DNA of 64,000 nucleotides from Halorhabdus sp. BNX81 (GCF_029229925.1 NZ_CP107254.1:2294001-2358000), one strand, 5' to 3'. Positions 40,771 through 50,132 are shown, numbered from the stretch's first letter. The notes: generated by a model from the sequence alone, not told the origin. Translations and numbers: made by a program.

Positions 40771-42026
40771 TGTCCGAAGACGTCTCAGGCACGGAAATTC
40801 CGGTCGGTCCCCAGCACCCCTCGCTGAAGGAACCTGCGAACTTCACGCTGACCGTCGACGGCGAGGTCATCACCGGGGCCGATCTCAAACTGTCGTACAA
40901 CCACCGCGGGATCGAACAGGCCGTCCTCTCGAAAAGCTATCTGGAGAACATCTATCTGCTCGAACGCATCTGTGGCATCTGTTCACACGCCCATACGTCT
41001 TCGTTTGTGATCGGCGTCGAGGACCTCCTCGATCTCGATGTCCCCCGGCGGGCGAACTACATCCGGACGCTGATCGGCGAACTCGAGCGCATCCACAGCC
41101 ACATGCTCTGGCTGGGGGTCGCGGGCCACGAGATCGGCTTCGACACCCTCTGGCAGTACGCCTGGCGCGACCGCGAGATCGTGCTGGACCTCTTAGAGGA
41201 GATCACGGGCAACCGGATCCACTACTCGATCAACACGATCGGCGGCGTCCGCCAGGATCTCACAGCGGAGCAACGCGAGACCGTCCTCGAAAAGATGGAC
41301 GAACTCGAGGAGCGCATCGACTTCTACCTCGAGACGGTCCCCAACGAGGAGACGGTTCGGATGCGGTGTGAAGACGTCGGCACCGTCTCGACCGAACTCG
41401 CCCGGGAGTACTGTGCGGCCGGGCCGGTCGGGCGCGCCTCGGGACTCCCTGTCGACGTTCGCAAGGACGCTCCCTACGCTGCCTACGACGAGCTGGACTT
41501 CGACGTCATCACGGAGACGGCGGGGGACCTGCTGGCACGCACGACGGTTCGGATCCGCGAGATCGCCGAGAGCATCTCGATCATCCGCCAGGCCGCCGCG
41601 GATATTCCAGACGGGGATCTCAAGGCCAGCCCGAAGCCGGTCCAGGCGCTGCTGGCACAGATCCCCGAGGGCGACGTCGTCAGCCGCTACGAGGCTCCGC
41701 GCGGCGAACTCATCTACTACATTCGGGCCGATGGCACTGACACGCCCGAGCGCGTCCACATCCGGGTGCCGACGCTCGCCAACTGGCCGACCGTCGTCGA
41801 AGCCTTACGCGGGAGTTACATCGCCGACACGCCGATCGTCGTCGCCGGGATCGACCCCTGTATCAGCTGTACCTCCCGGATCGGCGTCGAGACCGACGGC
41901 AGCCACGGCGGCGAGGACTCGTTCAACCTCGAGGAATTGCGTGAGTACGGCATGGAATGGTACGACGAGCGCGCCGAGGGTGGCGTGACGGGCGACTCGG
42001 AAATCGATCGGGGTGACCGACCGTGA
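40770..42026 (+). CDS. [NiFe] hydrogenase large subunit (NuoD-like, group 4)
   Basis: This 418-residue catalytic subunit has the N-terminal nickel pair RICGICSH (Cys68, Cys71) and the C-terminal pair DPCISCTSR (Cys364, Cys367). All four Ni ligands are present, which separates it from complex I NuoD, where they are lost. Between them is SYNHRGIEQ and the helical scaffold. Fifty-one residues follow the last cysteine, consistent with a C-terminal peptide or extension; a maturation protease is encoded 1.4 kb away. It would reduce protons to H2 or oxidise H2. Overlap with the next gene is GTGA. Confidence 0.94.
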   Translation: MSEDVSGTEIPVGPQHPSLKEPANFTLTVDGEVITGADLKLSYNHRGIEQAVLSKSYLENIYLLERICGICSHAHTSSFVIGVEDLLDLDVPRRANYIRTLIGELERIHSHMLWLGVAGHEIGFDTLWQYAWRDREIVLDLLEEITGNRIHYSINTIGGVRQDLTAEQRETVLEKMDELEERIDFYLETVPNEETVRMRCEDVGTVSTELAREYCAAGPVGRASGLPVDVRKDAPYAAYDELDFDVITETAGDLLARTTVRIREIAESISIIRQAAADIPDGDLKASPKPVQALLAQIPEGDVVSRYEAPRGELIYYIRADGTDTPERVHIRVPTLANWPTVVEALRGSYIADTPIVVAGIDPCISCTSRIGVETDGSHGGEDSFNLEELREYGMEWYDERAEGGVTGDSEIDRGDRP

Positions 42027-43009
42027 GCCTCGAGATCGACCTCGCGACCGGGTTGCTCTACCTGCTTGTGTTCCCCGGCTTTGCGTTCCTGTTCACCTAC
42101 GCGCTGGCCGCCGAATACGTCGACCGGAAGCTCTACGCCCGCCTCCAGAACCGCGTGGGGCCGCCGCCGCTGCAGCCGCTGGCGGACTTCCTGAAGCTAC
42201 TGGCCAAGGAGTCGGCCGTCCCCGAGAACGCGACCGAACGGATCTACCGGGCCGCGCCATTGACGGGGCTGGCGGGCGTGTTGACCGCGATGCTGTACAT
42301 CCCCGTCTGGAGCGAGACGGCGGCGATGTCCTTCGAAGGCGATCTGGTCGTCGTCCTCTTTTTGCTCTCGTTGCCGTCGTTCTCGCTGTTCTTCGGCGGG
42401 TGGTACTCCGGGAACGTCTTCAGCCAGGTCGGGACCACCCGGACGATCACGCAGCTGTTTGGCTACGAGATCCCGTTCTTCCTCGCGTGCTTCGCCCCGG
42501 CGGTCGCCGCGGGGACGCTCGAACTGTCGAGCATCGTCGCCTTCGTCGGGTCGAACCCGCTGCACATGCTCGTCTTCGCCCCGGCGTTCGTCATCGGGCT
42601 GCTCTCGTTGCAGGCCAAACTCGAGCGCATCCCCTTCGACGCGCCGGAGGCCGAGTCCGAACTCGCGACCGGGGCACTCGCGGAGTACTCCGGCCGGAAA
42701 CTCGCGCTGTTCCGACTCACGAAGGACGTCGAACTCGTCGTCGGCGCGGCACTGCTGTCGGCGCTGTTCCTCGGCGGTCCCTACCCGGTCGGATCGATCG
42801 AGGGGATCGCCGGGGCCGCGCTCGGGATCGCGGTCTTCCTCGTGAAGACGCTCGCGATCGTGACCATCCTCTCGATACTCAGGGGCGTGCTCGCGCGCCT
42901 CCGGATCGAACAGGTCGTCGACGTGTTCTATCGGTGGCTCGTGCCGATCGGACTGGTCCAGATCGGCATCGTGCTCGCGGTCGGGCTGTACGCGGAGGGA
43001 CTCCTATGA
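42023..43009 (+). CDS. NuoH-like membrane anchor subunit of the hydrogenase
   Basis: This 328-residue membrane protein has about eight helices and the family landmarks EYVDRKLYARLQNRVGPPPLQPLADFLKLLAKE (first cytoplasmic loop), KLERIPFDAPEAESELATGALAEYSG (second loop) and repeated charged residues in the membrane. It matches NuoH/EchB/HycD and joins the soluble hydrogenase arm to the ion-pumping part. The start is GTG 42023, within the end of the large subunit gene. It ends in an ATGA overlap with the ferredoxin-like gene. Confidence 0.93.
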   Translation: MSLEIDLATGLLYLLVFPGFAFLFTYALAAEYVDRKLYARLQNRVGPPPLQPLADFLKLLAKESAVPENATERIYRAAPLTGLAGVLTAMLYIPVWSETAAMSFEGDLVVVLFLLSLPSFSLFFGGWYSGNVFSQVGTTRTITQLFGYEIPFFLACFAPAVAAGTLELSSIVAFVGSNPLHMLVFAPAFVIGLLSLQAKLERIPFDAPEAESELATGALAEYSGRKLALFRLTKDVELVVGAALLSALFLGGPYPVGSIEGIAGAALGIAVFLVKTLAIVTILSILRGVLARLRIEQVVDVFYRWLVPIGLVQIGIVLAVGLYAEGLL

Positions 43010-43365
43010 GCTTACCAGGCAAACTCCTCCCCGAGGCGCTGAAAACCCTCGGGAAAGACCGGGCGACCGTATCGTACCCCAAAGACAAGCGGACGCTCCC
43101 CGAGCGCTTCCGGGGGGCCGTCGAGTTCGATCCCGACCCCTGTACTGGGTGTGGGATGTGTGAACGCCACTGTGCCGCCGACGCGATCGTCGTCGGGACC
43201 GACGACGACGGCAACGTCACCTGGGCGTACGACGTGGCCAAATGCATGTTCTGTGGGCAATGTGAGGAATCCTGCCCGACCGACGCGATCGTGATGGGCA
43301 AGGACTTCGAGCTCGCGGACGGAGACCGAGAGTCCTTCACGGAATCCTACACCTTCGAACGGTGA
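43006..43365 (+). CDS. NuoI-like 2[4Fe-4S] ferredoxin subunit of the hydrogenase
   Basis: The 119-residue protein has two four-Cys cluster motifs: CTGCGMCERHC (about 47-57) and CMFCGQCEESCP (about 80-91). It is the electron-entry polyferredoxin of group 4 hydrogenases (EchF/HycF/MbhN-like) and would take electrons from reduced ferredoxin. It is the last gene of the first block. Fifteen bases after its stop the maturation-protease gene converges from the other strand. Confidence 0.93.
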   Translation: MSLPGKLLPEALKTLGKDRATVSYPKDKRTLPERFRGAVEFDPDPCTGCGMCERHCAADAIVVGTDDDGNVTWAYDVAKCMFCGQCEESCPTDAIVMGKDFELADGDRESFTESYTFER

Positions 43366-43379
43366 CGGGTGGCACCCGT

Positions 43380-43853
43380 CTACTGAGTAGCGCCGAGCAC
43401 ATCGCTCAATTCCGCCACCAGATCGTCGAGTCGCTGCTGGACCGCCGACGACAGGTCCGTCCCGAATTCGATCCGGGCCGGTTCGACGCCAAATAACGCC
43501 ACGTCGGCGTCCATCTCGCGAGTGAGAAAGGTTTCCAACATCGCCGGGGTTGACTTATGCGACGAAAAGGACTCGCCACCGAGGTCGTCGGACTCGATCC
43601 ACTTCGAGTCGCCGGGGTCGCCGCCGAAAGCGATAGCGTCGACCAGGACGATCCAATCGGGTTCGAACCGACGGATCACGCCCGTCTGATTCTCGGGCGC
43701 GACGCCGCCCTCGATCACGCGGAGTCGGTCGGCCCCGATCCCGTCGAGTCGACGGACAACTTCGAGGCCGACCGCGTCGTCGCCGCGGAGTTCCGAACCC
43801 ATGCCGACGAGAGCGACGCGATCGGCGGCGTCGATTTGCGGTGGCGTCGTCAC
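43380..43853 (-). CDS. Hydrogenase maturation protease (M52/HycI family)
   Basis: The 157-residue protein has VALVGMGSELRGDDAVG (about 13-29; Glu and Asp nickel ligands), VLVDAIAFGGDPG (about 70-82) and SSHKSTPAMLETF (His about 98), the three landmarks of peptidase M52. Such proteases cut the C-terminus of the large subunit after nickel insertion. Its place inside the hydrogenase cluster, and the 51-residue tail of the large subunit, fit that role. It is on the opposite strand from the subunit genes. Confidence 0.88.
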   Translation of the reverse strand: MTTPPQIDAADRVALVGMGSELRGDDAVGLEVVRRLDGIGADRLRVIEGGVAPENQTGVIRRFEPDWIVLVDAIAFGGDPGDSKWIESDDLGGESFSSHKSTPAMLETFLTREMDADVALFGVEPARIEFGTDLSSAVQQRLDDLVAELSDVLGATQ

Positions 43854-44122
43854 AGGTCCAGACAGGACGCCAACCGTCTAAAGCGACTCGTTCAGGATGG
43901 ACGTTGGTCTCCGGGATGCAGGCGATCGGCGAGCCGATCACGGTCGGGAGCAAAAATGTACGATTCAGCCCCTGGCATCCGAATTAAGTCGAATGATTCA
44001 AGAAGTATTCGCCGGAAAACCCACGGTATGTCTGTGATTGCTCGAACGCGACCCGTTCGTCCGGGCCGATACGCGAACGGGGCGAGCGGTGTGCATCGAA
44101 AACGCTCGCCGGGAGGACAACC
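43854..44122 (+). other. 269-base spacer between hydrogenase blocks
   Basis: The spacer separates the protease start (minus strand) from the antiporter-subunit operon (plus strand), so both promoters must be here. AT-rich GAATTAAGTCGAATGATTC (43981-43999) is the best promoter candidate and contains GAAT/ATTC arms. A 32-codon frame (44028-44126, MSVIARTRPVRPGRYANG…) ends on the GTGA start of the next gene. It has an atypically basic composition and may not be a real protein. Confidence 0.4.
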
Positions 44123-45613
44123 GTGAGCGAGACGGCGCTTGCGGTAGTCCCACTGGTCGCCCTGTTCGCGGGCATCTTCGCGACGTACCTGGTCGGGCGA
44201 GTCAATCACGACCGGACGACCGAGGCGACTGGCATCGTCGCGGTCGCGTCGCTGCTCGTCGCGCTCGGGGCGACCTGGACGCTGTGGACGACGTCGCTTC
44301 CAGTCGCATACGCGCTCGGCGGGTCCGGCGTGGGCATCCAGGTCACGGCCCTCAGCATCTTCCTGTCGGTCGTGGCGTGCCTGCTCGGGCTGGCCGTCGC
44401 GGTCTATGCGATGGCCGGGACGGACGACGAGGGGGCGACCGAACTCTACTATCCACTCGTGCTGGCGGCGGTCGCCGGCGTCGTCGGCATCGGGGTTGCG
44501 GCGGATCTGTTCTCGCTGTACGTCTTCTTCGAGGTGATGGCCGTGTCGACCTACGCGCTGGTCCCCTTCGCTGTCTCCCGGGCGAGTGCCGTCGAAGCCG
44601 GCTTCAAGTACGTCGTGTTGAACACAGTCGGCTCGCTGCTGGCCATTTTCGGTGTGTCGCTGGTGTATGCCGAGACCGGCGGCACACTCGCCTTTGACCC
44701 GGTCGCGGACGCACTGTCGGGCACAACGGAGGTCGCGACCGCCGCCGTGCTCTTCCTGGTCGTCGGTTTCGGCGTGAAGGCCGCGATCGTCCCGCTCCAT
44801 ACGTGGGTGCCGGACGCCTACGCCGAGTCGCCCGCCAGTGCGAGCGCGTTACTCGCCGGCCTGGCGACGCCGGCCGCCGCCGTGGCGATGGTGAAGGCGC
44901 TGTCGGTGTTCCCGGGCACGGTCCCGGTCGGCTTGCTGCTGGTCGTCTTCGGCGCGATCACGATGACCGTCGGGAACTTCCTCGCGCTGGGCCAGCGCGA
45001 CCTCAAGCGGCTGCTCGCCTATTCGTCGATCCCCCACGTCGGCTACGTCATCTTCGGCTTCGGGATCGGTTTTTACGGCGACTTTGGCGTCGCGGTCGAT
45101 GGTGCACTCTTTCACGTCCTCGCCAACGCCCTCATGAAGGGCGGAGCCTTCCTCGCTGTCGGTGCGATCGGCTACCGGCTCGCGAGTGGGGACGTTGCGA
45201 ATCCGCGCCACCTCGACGATCTCGCCGGGATCGGCTACCGGATGCCGGTCGCCGCCGGCGCGATCGCGGTCGCGGTGCTGGCGCTGGCCGGCGTCCCGCC
45301 GCTGGCGGGCTTCTGGGGCAAACTCCTCATCGTGGTCGGTGGCGCGGAGGTGTCCGGCTGGCTCGGCGTCTCCCTGGCCTTGCTCGTGATCGGCAACTCG
45401 TTTCTCTCGCTGGGGTATTACCTCCCGGTTCTCCGGAGTCTCTTCGCCAGCCCGGACGATGCCGTGGGTTCGGCCGCTCGGACGCCGACGCTGCTGGCGC
45501 TCCCGATTCTGGCATTGACTGCCGGAACAATTCTGCTCGGGATCGTTCCCTCGGTCGGGTTCGACCTCGTTGAGCCGGCCACTGACGTCCTGCTCTCGGG
45601 GGTGATGCCATGA
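44123..45613 (+). CDS. NuoN/MrpD-like proton- or Na+-translocating subunit
   Basis: The 496-residue protein has about fourteen helices of the complex I antiporter family. YVFFEVMAVSTYAL (about 132-145) places the conserved Glu in TM5, FGVKAAIVPLHTWVPDAYAESPASASALLAG (about 216-246) gives the conserved Lys and HxWxPDA, and QRDLKRLLAYSSIPHVGYV the TM12-like Lys. It should carry one ion channel of the hydrogenase membrane arm. The start is GTG 44123 and the gene overlaps the NuoJ-like gene by four bases. Confidence 0.92.
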   Translation: MSETALAVVPLVALFAGIFATYLVGRVNHDRTTEATGIVAVASLLVALGATWTLWTTSLPVAYALGGSGVGIQVTALSIFLSVVACLLGLAVAVYAMAGTDDEGATELYYPLVLAAVAGVVGIGVAADLFSLYVFFEVMAVSTYALVPFAVSRASAVEAGFKYVVLNTVGSLLAIFGVSLVYAETGGTLAFDPVADALSGTTEVATAAVLFLVVGFGVKAAIVPLHTWVPDAYAESPASASALLAGLATPAAAVAMVKALSVFPGTVPVGLLLVVFGAITMTVGNFLALGQRDLKRLLAYSSIPHVGYVIFGFGIGFYGDFGVAVDGALFHVLANALMKGGAFLAVGAIGYRLASGDVANPRHLDDLAGIGYRMPVAAGAIAVAVLALAGVPPLAGFWGKLLIVVGGAEVSGWLGVSLALLVIGNSFLSLGYYLPVLRSLFASPDDAVGSAARTPTLLALPILALTAGTILLGIVPSVGFDLVEPATDVLLSGVMP

Positions 45614-46158
45614 CGGCGCTGACGACGGCGGCGCTCGTGGCGACGGTCGGCCTCGCGCTCTCCGCGGTCGCCGCCCGGGACTTCCTCGTCTCGATCCTCT
45701 CGCTGTCGGGCGCAAGCGTCGCGCTTGCGGTGTACTTCTATCTGGCCGGTGCGCCGATCGCGGCCGTCTTCGAGGCGGTCGTGGCCGCCGGGCTGGTAAC
45801 GGTCCTCTTTTTGTTGATGATCAGCCTGACCGACGCCGAGACCGCCACGCTGATCGACCAGCGCAAACTGCCGATCGTCGGGCTCGCACTGGGCGCGTTA
45901 CTCGGCGTCGGCCTGGTCGTCTGGGGCCTGCTTGGCAGGCTCTCGTCCGGCGGGGGAAGCGAGATGGAACTCGCCGAGGCGCTGTGGAGCCGCCGGTCGA
46001 TCGACCTGCTCGCGGTGACCGTCCTGCTGTTCGTCGGCGTGCTCGGCATCATCCGCCTCACCGCCGAACGCTTCGACGCGACTGATCGGGCCGTCACGAG
46101 TGAAGGAACCCCGATCGGGCGGGGCAGAGAATCCGAGAACACGGAGGGAGAATCATGA
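45610..46158 (+). CDS. NuoJ-like membrane subunit
   Basis: This 182-residue protein has five hydrophobic segments. It starts in the NuoJ manner (helix, then SAVAARDFLVSILSLSGASVALAVYFYLAGAPIAAVFEAVVAAGLVTVLFLLM). The FEAVVAAGLVTVLFLLM stretch corresponds to TM3 of NuoJ/MrpB-MbhC, which carries a pi-bulge. An acidic tail follows. It lies between the NuoN- and NuoK-like genes with ATGA overlaps on both sides, so these genes form one operon. Confidence 0.85.
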   Translation: MTALTTAALVATVGLALSAVAARDFLVSILSLSGASVALAVYFYLAGAPIAAVFEAVVAAGLVTVLFLLMISLTDAETATLIDQRKLPIVGLALGALLGVGLVVWGLLGRLSSGGGSEMELAEALWSRRSIDLLAVTVLLFVGVLGIIRLTAERFDATDRAVTSEGTPIGRGRESENTEGES

Positions 46159-46439
46159 CTGCACTCGCCTACGGCGTGGCGATCGCGCTACTTGTCCTGG
46201 GTCTGGCGGCAGTCCTCAGCGGGGCCAACGCGGTGAAGACGCTGATCGGGATCGAGATCGCCTCGAAGGGCGTGCTCGTGAACTTCGTCGCGACCGATCC
46301 GGCCGGCAGCCAGGGGATCGTGATCCTGTTGATCCTGATCGACGCCATCGTCGTCGCCGTCCTGCTGGGGCTGGTCGTTGCGGTGTATCGCCAGTACGGA
46401 ACCCTCGATATGGACGCACTCGGGAGGTTAACATGGTAA
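46155..46439 (+). CDS. NuoK-like membrane subunit
   Basis: The 94-residue protein has three helices: 5-25, 30-48 and 60-84. The second contains the conserved Glu (LIGIEIASKGVLVNFVA), and the third carries an acidic residue (ILLILIDAIVVAVLLGLVVAVYR). This is the NuoK/MrpC/MbhG pattern, which supplies buried charges to the central ion axis. It overlaps its neighbours at both ends. Confidence 0.9.
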   Translation: MTALAYGVAIALLVLGLAAVLSGANAVKTLIGIEIASKGVLVNFVATDPAGSQGIVILLILIDAIVVAVLLGLVVAVYRQYGTLDMDALGRLTW

Positions 46440-48313
46440 CGAATCGACGGACACTGCTCGCATCGACACCCGGTCTGCTCGTCGCCGGTGCACTGGCGCT
46501 GGCAGTCGCGCTGGTGGGACCAGGACTCGAAACGCCCGCCATGCTGGCGCTCGGGGCGGTCGCCCTGCCGTTCGTCGGGGCGGCACTGTTGCCGTACGTC
46601 GCCGTCGCCGGTGATCGAATCCGGAACGCGGTCGCTGTCGGCGTCGGCGTCGTCACCGCGATGCTGACGCTATCGCTGATTCCGCGAGCGCTATCTGGCG
46701 AGCCATCGACCGTCCACTACGACCTGAGGTGGGTGCCCGCCATCGACGTCTCCTTTGGCCTGTATCTGGACGTCCTCGGCGTGATGATGGCGACCATCGC
46801 GGGTGTCGTCGGCGCGCTCGCGCTGGTCTTCTCGACGCGCTTCATGGAACGCGAGGGCGGGCTCACGCGCTACTACGTGCTGACCCTGCTGTTCGTCGGC
46901 GGGATGATCGGCTTCGCGCTGACCGACAGCCTCGTCGCGCTGTACGTCTTCTGGGAGGTCCTCGGGCTGTGTTCGTTTGGCCTGATCGCCTTCTGGCTCG
47001 AAGACGACGCCTCCTTCGCGGCGGGCGTAAAGGCGTTCGTCACGACCCGTTTCGGCGACATCGGCCTGCTGGCCGGGATCGCCACCCTGTACGTCGGCGG
47101 CGGGACATTCTCGATCCGTGGGCTGATCGACCAGGCGGCCGCGGGCGCACTGCCGGAGTGGACGCTCGCGGCCGCTGGCGGGCTGTTCATCGTCGCGGCC
47201 GTCGGGAAGTCCGCGCAGTTCCCCTTACACGTCTGGCTGCCGGACGCGATGGAGGCCCCGACCACCAGCACGGCGCTGATCCACGCCGCCTGTATGGTCA
47301 ACGCCGGCCTCTATCTCCTGCTCCGGACGCGACCCATCTTCGACGGAGTGGCGTGGTGGACGACCGCCGTGCTCGCCATCGGGACGATTACGGCCTTCCT
47401 CGCGGCCGTGCTCGCGACCGTCGAGAACGACTTCAAGCGGGCGCTTGCGTACTGTACGATCAGCCAGCTCGGGTACGTCACGGCGGCCATCGGACTGGCC
47501 GGCGGGGTCCTGCCGGCGACCGCCCACGTCCTGAGTCACTCGATCTTCAAGGCGCTACTCTTTCTCGCTGCGGGGTCGGTCATCTTCGCGCTGGGCGGCA
47601 CCGTCCACAAGCACGTCGACATGTACGAGTTTCGCGGCGTGGGGAACCGCCGGCAGATGCCGATAACCAACGTCGCCTTTCTGGTGGGGATTCTCGGCTT
47701 GATCGGCGTGCCCGGGTTCAACGGCTTCTGGAGCAAGGAGTACATCTTCGCCACGGCGATGGACGGGAGTCCGATCGAGATGGCGGCCTTCGTCGTGCTC
47801 GCGATCACGGCCGTGCTGACGGTCGTCTACTCGTTGCGGATCTACTATCTGATGTTCCTCGGCGAGCCGAGCGAGTCTGTCACCGAATCGCCACTGGCGA
47901 TGACTGGCCCGCTTTCGATCCTGGCTGGCCTCACGCTCACCTCGTGGCTCGCGATCGGCCCGCTCTCGGAGGCCCTGAAGACGTACTTCCCCGGCGCTGA
48001 CGTTCACGGCTATACGATCATGGAATTCGTCGAGCACACGCTCACCGTCCAGACACTGGCGCTGACCGCCGGGATCCTGGGCGTCGGCTATCTCGGCTTC
48101 CACTTCCGGCAGTCGATCAACGACGCCGCCCCCGAGAGCCTGCTGTCGGTGCTCGCGCTGGGCTACGGCTTCGACGCCGTCTACGAACGATGCGTCGCGG
48201 CCTACCGCTGGTGGTGTGCCCGGACGCGGGTCATCCAGACTGGCGACCTCAACTACAACGTCGTCGGCATCGTGGTGGCGCTGGTGATCGGCGCGGTCGT
48301 GCTGGCAATATGA
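46433..48313 (+). CDS. NuoL-like antiporter subunit
   Basis: The 626-residue protein is the largest membrane subunit. It has an N-terminal core of about fourteen helices with DSLVALYVFWEVLGLCSFGLIAFW (TM5 Glu), VGKSAQFPLHVWLPDAMEAPTTSTALIHAA (TM7-8 Lys and HxWLPDAM) and VENDFKRALAYCTISQLGYV (Lys). Extra C-terminal helices follow, as in NuoL/MrpA. A long lateral helix is possible but not clear from sequence. ATG 46433 overlaps the end of the NuoK-like gene. It ends the hydrogenase cluster; a T-rich TCGTCTTTT follows. Confidence 0.92.
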   Translation: MVTNRRTLLASTPGLLVAGALALAVALVGPGLETPAMLALGAVALPFVGAALLPYVAVAGDRIRNAVAVGVGVVTAMLTLSLIPRALSGEPSTVHYDLRWVPAIDVSFGLYLDVLGVMMATIAGVVGALALVFSTRFMEREGGLTRYYVLTLLFVGGMIGFALTDSLVALYVFWEVLGLCSFGLIAFWLEDDASFAAGVKAFVTTRFGDIGLLAGIATLYVGGGTFSIRGLIDQAAAGALPEWTLAAAGGLFIVAAVGKSAQFPLHVWLPDAMEAPTTSTALIHAACMVNAGLYLLLRTRPIFDGVAWWTTAVLAIGTITAFLAAVLATVENDFKRALAYCTISQLGYVTAAIGLAGGVLPATAHVLSHSIFKALLFLAAGSVIFALGGTVHKHVDMYEFRGVGNRRQMPITNVAFLVGILGLIGVPGFNGFWSKEYIFATAMDGSPIEMAAFVVLAITAVLTVVYSLRIYYLMFLGEPSESVTESPLAMTGPLSILAGLTLTSWLAIGPLSEALKTYFPGADVHGYTIMEFVEHTLTVQTLALTAGILGVGYLGFHFRQSINDAAPESLLSVLALGYGFDAVYERCVAAYRWWCARTRVIQTGDLNYNVVGIVVALVIGAVVLAI

Positions 48314-48373
48314 TCTGATTTCGTCTTTTCCGTCGCACTCGTTGATCGAAGACGGACCAGTCTTTTACGGACA

Positions 48374-49903
48374 TTACGAGACATCCTCGACGTACTCACC
48401 GATGCCGCCAGTCATCGCGATCTCTGCGGGATCGAGATCGACGTCGAGTTCGTTTGCCAGTGTCTGGAACTGTCGCTTCTCGTCAGTGCCGATTTCACCC
48501 TTTGCGGCCGCGACCTGGGCTGCCAGCGCGAGAACTGCCTCCCTGGCCGGCCGCGTTAACAGTGCCGATAGCCCGTCGGTAGCGGCCTCAAGCGAGCCAT
48601 CCCGCTCGGCCGCCGACTGGATCCGGGACTCGATCTCGTCGGCATCGTACTCGGGGAAGGTTTCGAGGACAGTATCCCGAATCACGGCTGCCTCGGATTG
48701 CGAGGGAGTCCCGTCGGCCAACATGACTCGGCAACCGACCTCGATCAATGCATCGACGAGCAGCTCGTCGCCAGTGTTTTCTTCAGGATCGAAATCCGCC
48801 CGATCGGTGAGCCAGTCCCGGGGGAGACCGGACTCGGCCAGCGCGGTCGCGAGTGCGTCAGTCGGCCCGCGGTTGTACAGGCTCCGACCGAGATTCCAGA
48901 CGATCAAGAACGGGTTGACCAGAAACGTCGTGATGCTCCACCAGCCCGTGACCATCGTCTTGGCCGCCGTCCGGCGAAGCCGACTCGACACGCAATCGTG
49001 ACAGCCAACCACCCGGATCGAGCGCCAGCGGTATAGCAACACCAACCCGGTGAGTTGGTACGCTCGGGTCCCCTCCTCGATGGGGCGTTCGCCGCAGTGT
49101 GGGCACGGGATGTTCACGGCCACGGCGTCGTCGGGAGCAGTGACATCCTCGGTCTGGGCCGGATGCTCGGCGTCGTACTTCGAAACAGTGCCACAGGCGT
49201 GACACCGTTCGTGACCTGGGTCCCCGATTGCGCCACACGACTGACAGCGGATTCCATAATCCCCTTCGTACGGTTCGTCGCCGAACAATCGACGGAGACG
49301 TTCGGGCCACAGCGGCGGGACGCGACGGGAAGACTGTACGTAGTAGGGCTGGCAGATGTACGAACCAATACCGAACAGGATCGGAAACATCGCCACGAGG
49401 GCCACCCCCTCCGTCGAATCCAGGAAGCGACTGATCACGTCGGTGCCGACAGCCGCCAGATAGAGGAAGTAAAACCCGATGGCTGCAAGGACCGGAACGG
49501 CACCTGTGGCGGGGACCAGCGCCGTCCGGGGGAACCGCCAGGCGATGGTGGCCAGGCCGACACCGAGTCCGGCACCGACGGCAATACCAGCCAACGGCGA
49601 CCAGATCAATCCCAGGAAAACCCCGACGCCGAGACCGAAGCCCCCGGCCGTGACGAGGGAGCCACCTCTCGGATGATATCGGGCCGCAGCGACTCCCCCG
49701 ACCGTACCGACGAGCCCACTGGCTACCACTCCGTATCCCGATGCGGCGACGACGCCAAGGAGCGACCCGCCGGCGAAACCGGCGAGGCCAGCCATCACTG
49801 TCCGGTAGTTGTAGAACGCGACGTACCCGAGCGCGATAGCGGAACAAATGGCAATTGTCAGACCGATCGTCCCGAGGGCGGCCAGGATCTCAATAACGAG
49901 CAT
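48374..49903 (-). CDS. Membrane protein with zinc ribbons and TerB-like domain
   Basis: The 509-residue protein starts with a Gly-rich set of about six helices (1-180). A CxxC zinc ribbon follows (CQSCGAIGDPGHERCHACG, about 219-237), then a second ribbon (CPHCGERPIEEG and a later CHDC, about 268-305) and two more helices. A C-terminal helical domain (about 370-500) has the TerB pattern VLADGTPSQSEAAVIRD … AKGEIGTDEKRQFQTLA. TerB modules bind metals and appear in stress and surface-signalling proteins. The function is unknown. It is convergent with the NuoL-like gene. Confidence 0.75.
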   Translation of the reverse strand: MLVIEILAALGTIGLTIAICSAIALGYVAFYNYRTVMAGLAGFAGGSLLGVVAASGYGVVASGLVGTVGGVAAARYHPRGGSLVTAGGFGLGVGVFLGLIWSPLAGIAVGAGLGVGLATIAWRFPRTALVPATGAVPVLAAIGFYFLYLAAVGTDVISRFLDSTEGVALVAMFPILFGIGSYICQPYYVQSSRRVPPLWPERLRRLFGDEPYEGDYGIRCQSCGAIGDPGHERCHACGTVSKYDAEHPAQTEDVTAPDDAVAVNIPCPHCGERPIEEGTRAYQLTGLVLLYRWRSIRVVGCHDCVSSRLRRTAAKTMVTGWWSITTFLVNPFLIVWNLGRSLYNRGPTDALATALAESGLPRDWLTDRADFDPEENTGDELLVDALIEVGCRVMLADGTPSQSEAAVIRDTVLETFPEYDADEIESRIQSAAERDGSLEAATDGLSALLTRPAREAVLALAAQVAAAKGEIGTDEKRQFQTLANELDVDLDPAEIAMTGGIGEYVEDVS

Positions 49904-50132
49904 AAACTGTTAAATCAGATGTCTCCGTAGTAAATATTATGATCTCGTTACAATATCAGCTGGACTGTTCGGGAATCGATCAGTGTCTTCAGTTCTGAGC
50001 GTCTCGGCCGAGTTCCGAACACTCCCGGATACGACAGACATCGCGACCACCGCCGGTCAGCCGGAAAGCGCACCCTTTTTGCTCGCGTGGGCGCCATAGC
50101 GTGACAATGATCGCCAGCACGCGACTCGCGAG

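Noticed and set aside
40770-42026. Complex I NuoD (quinone-reducing)
   Set aside because: Both CxxC nickel-binding pairs are intact, which complex I has lost.
46100-46432. Upstream extension of the NuoL-like frame
   Set aside because: It covers the NuoJ and NuoK genes in another frame; ATG 46433 gives the standard start.
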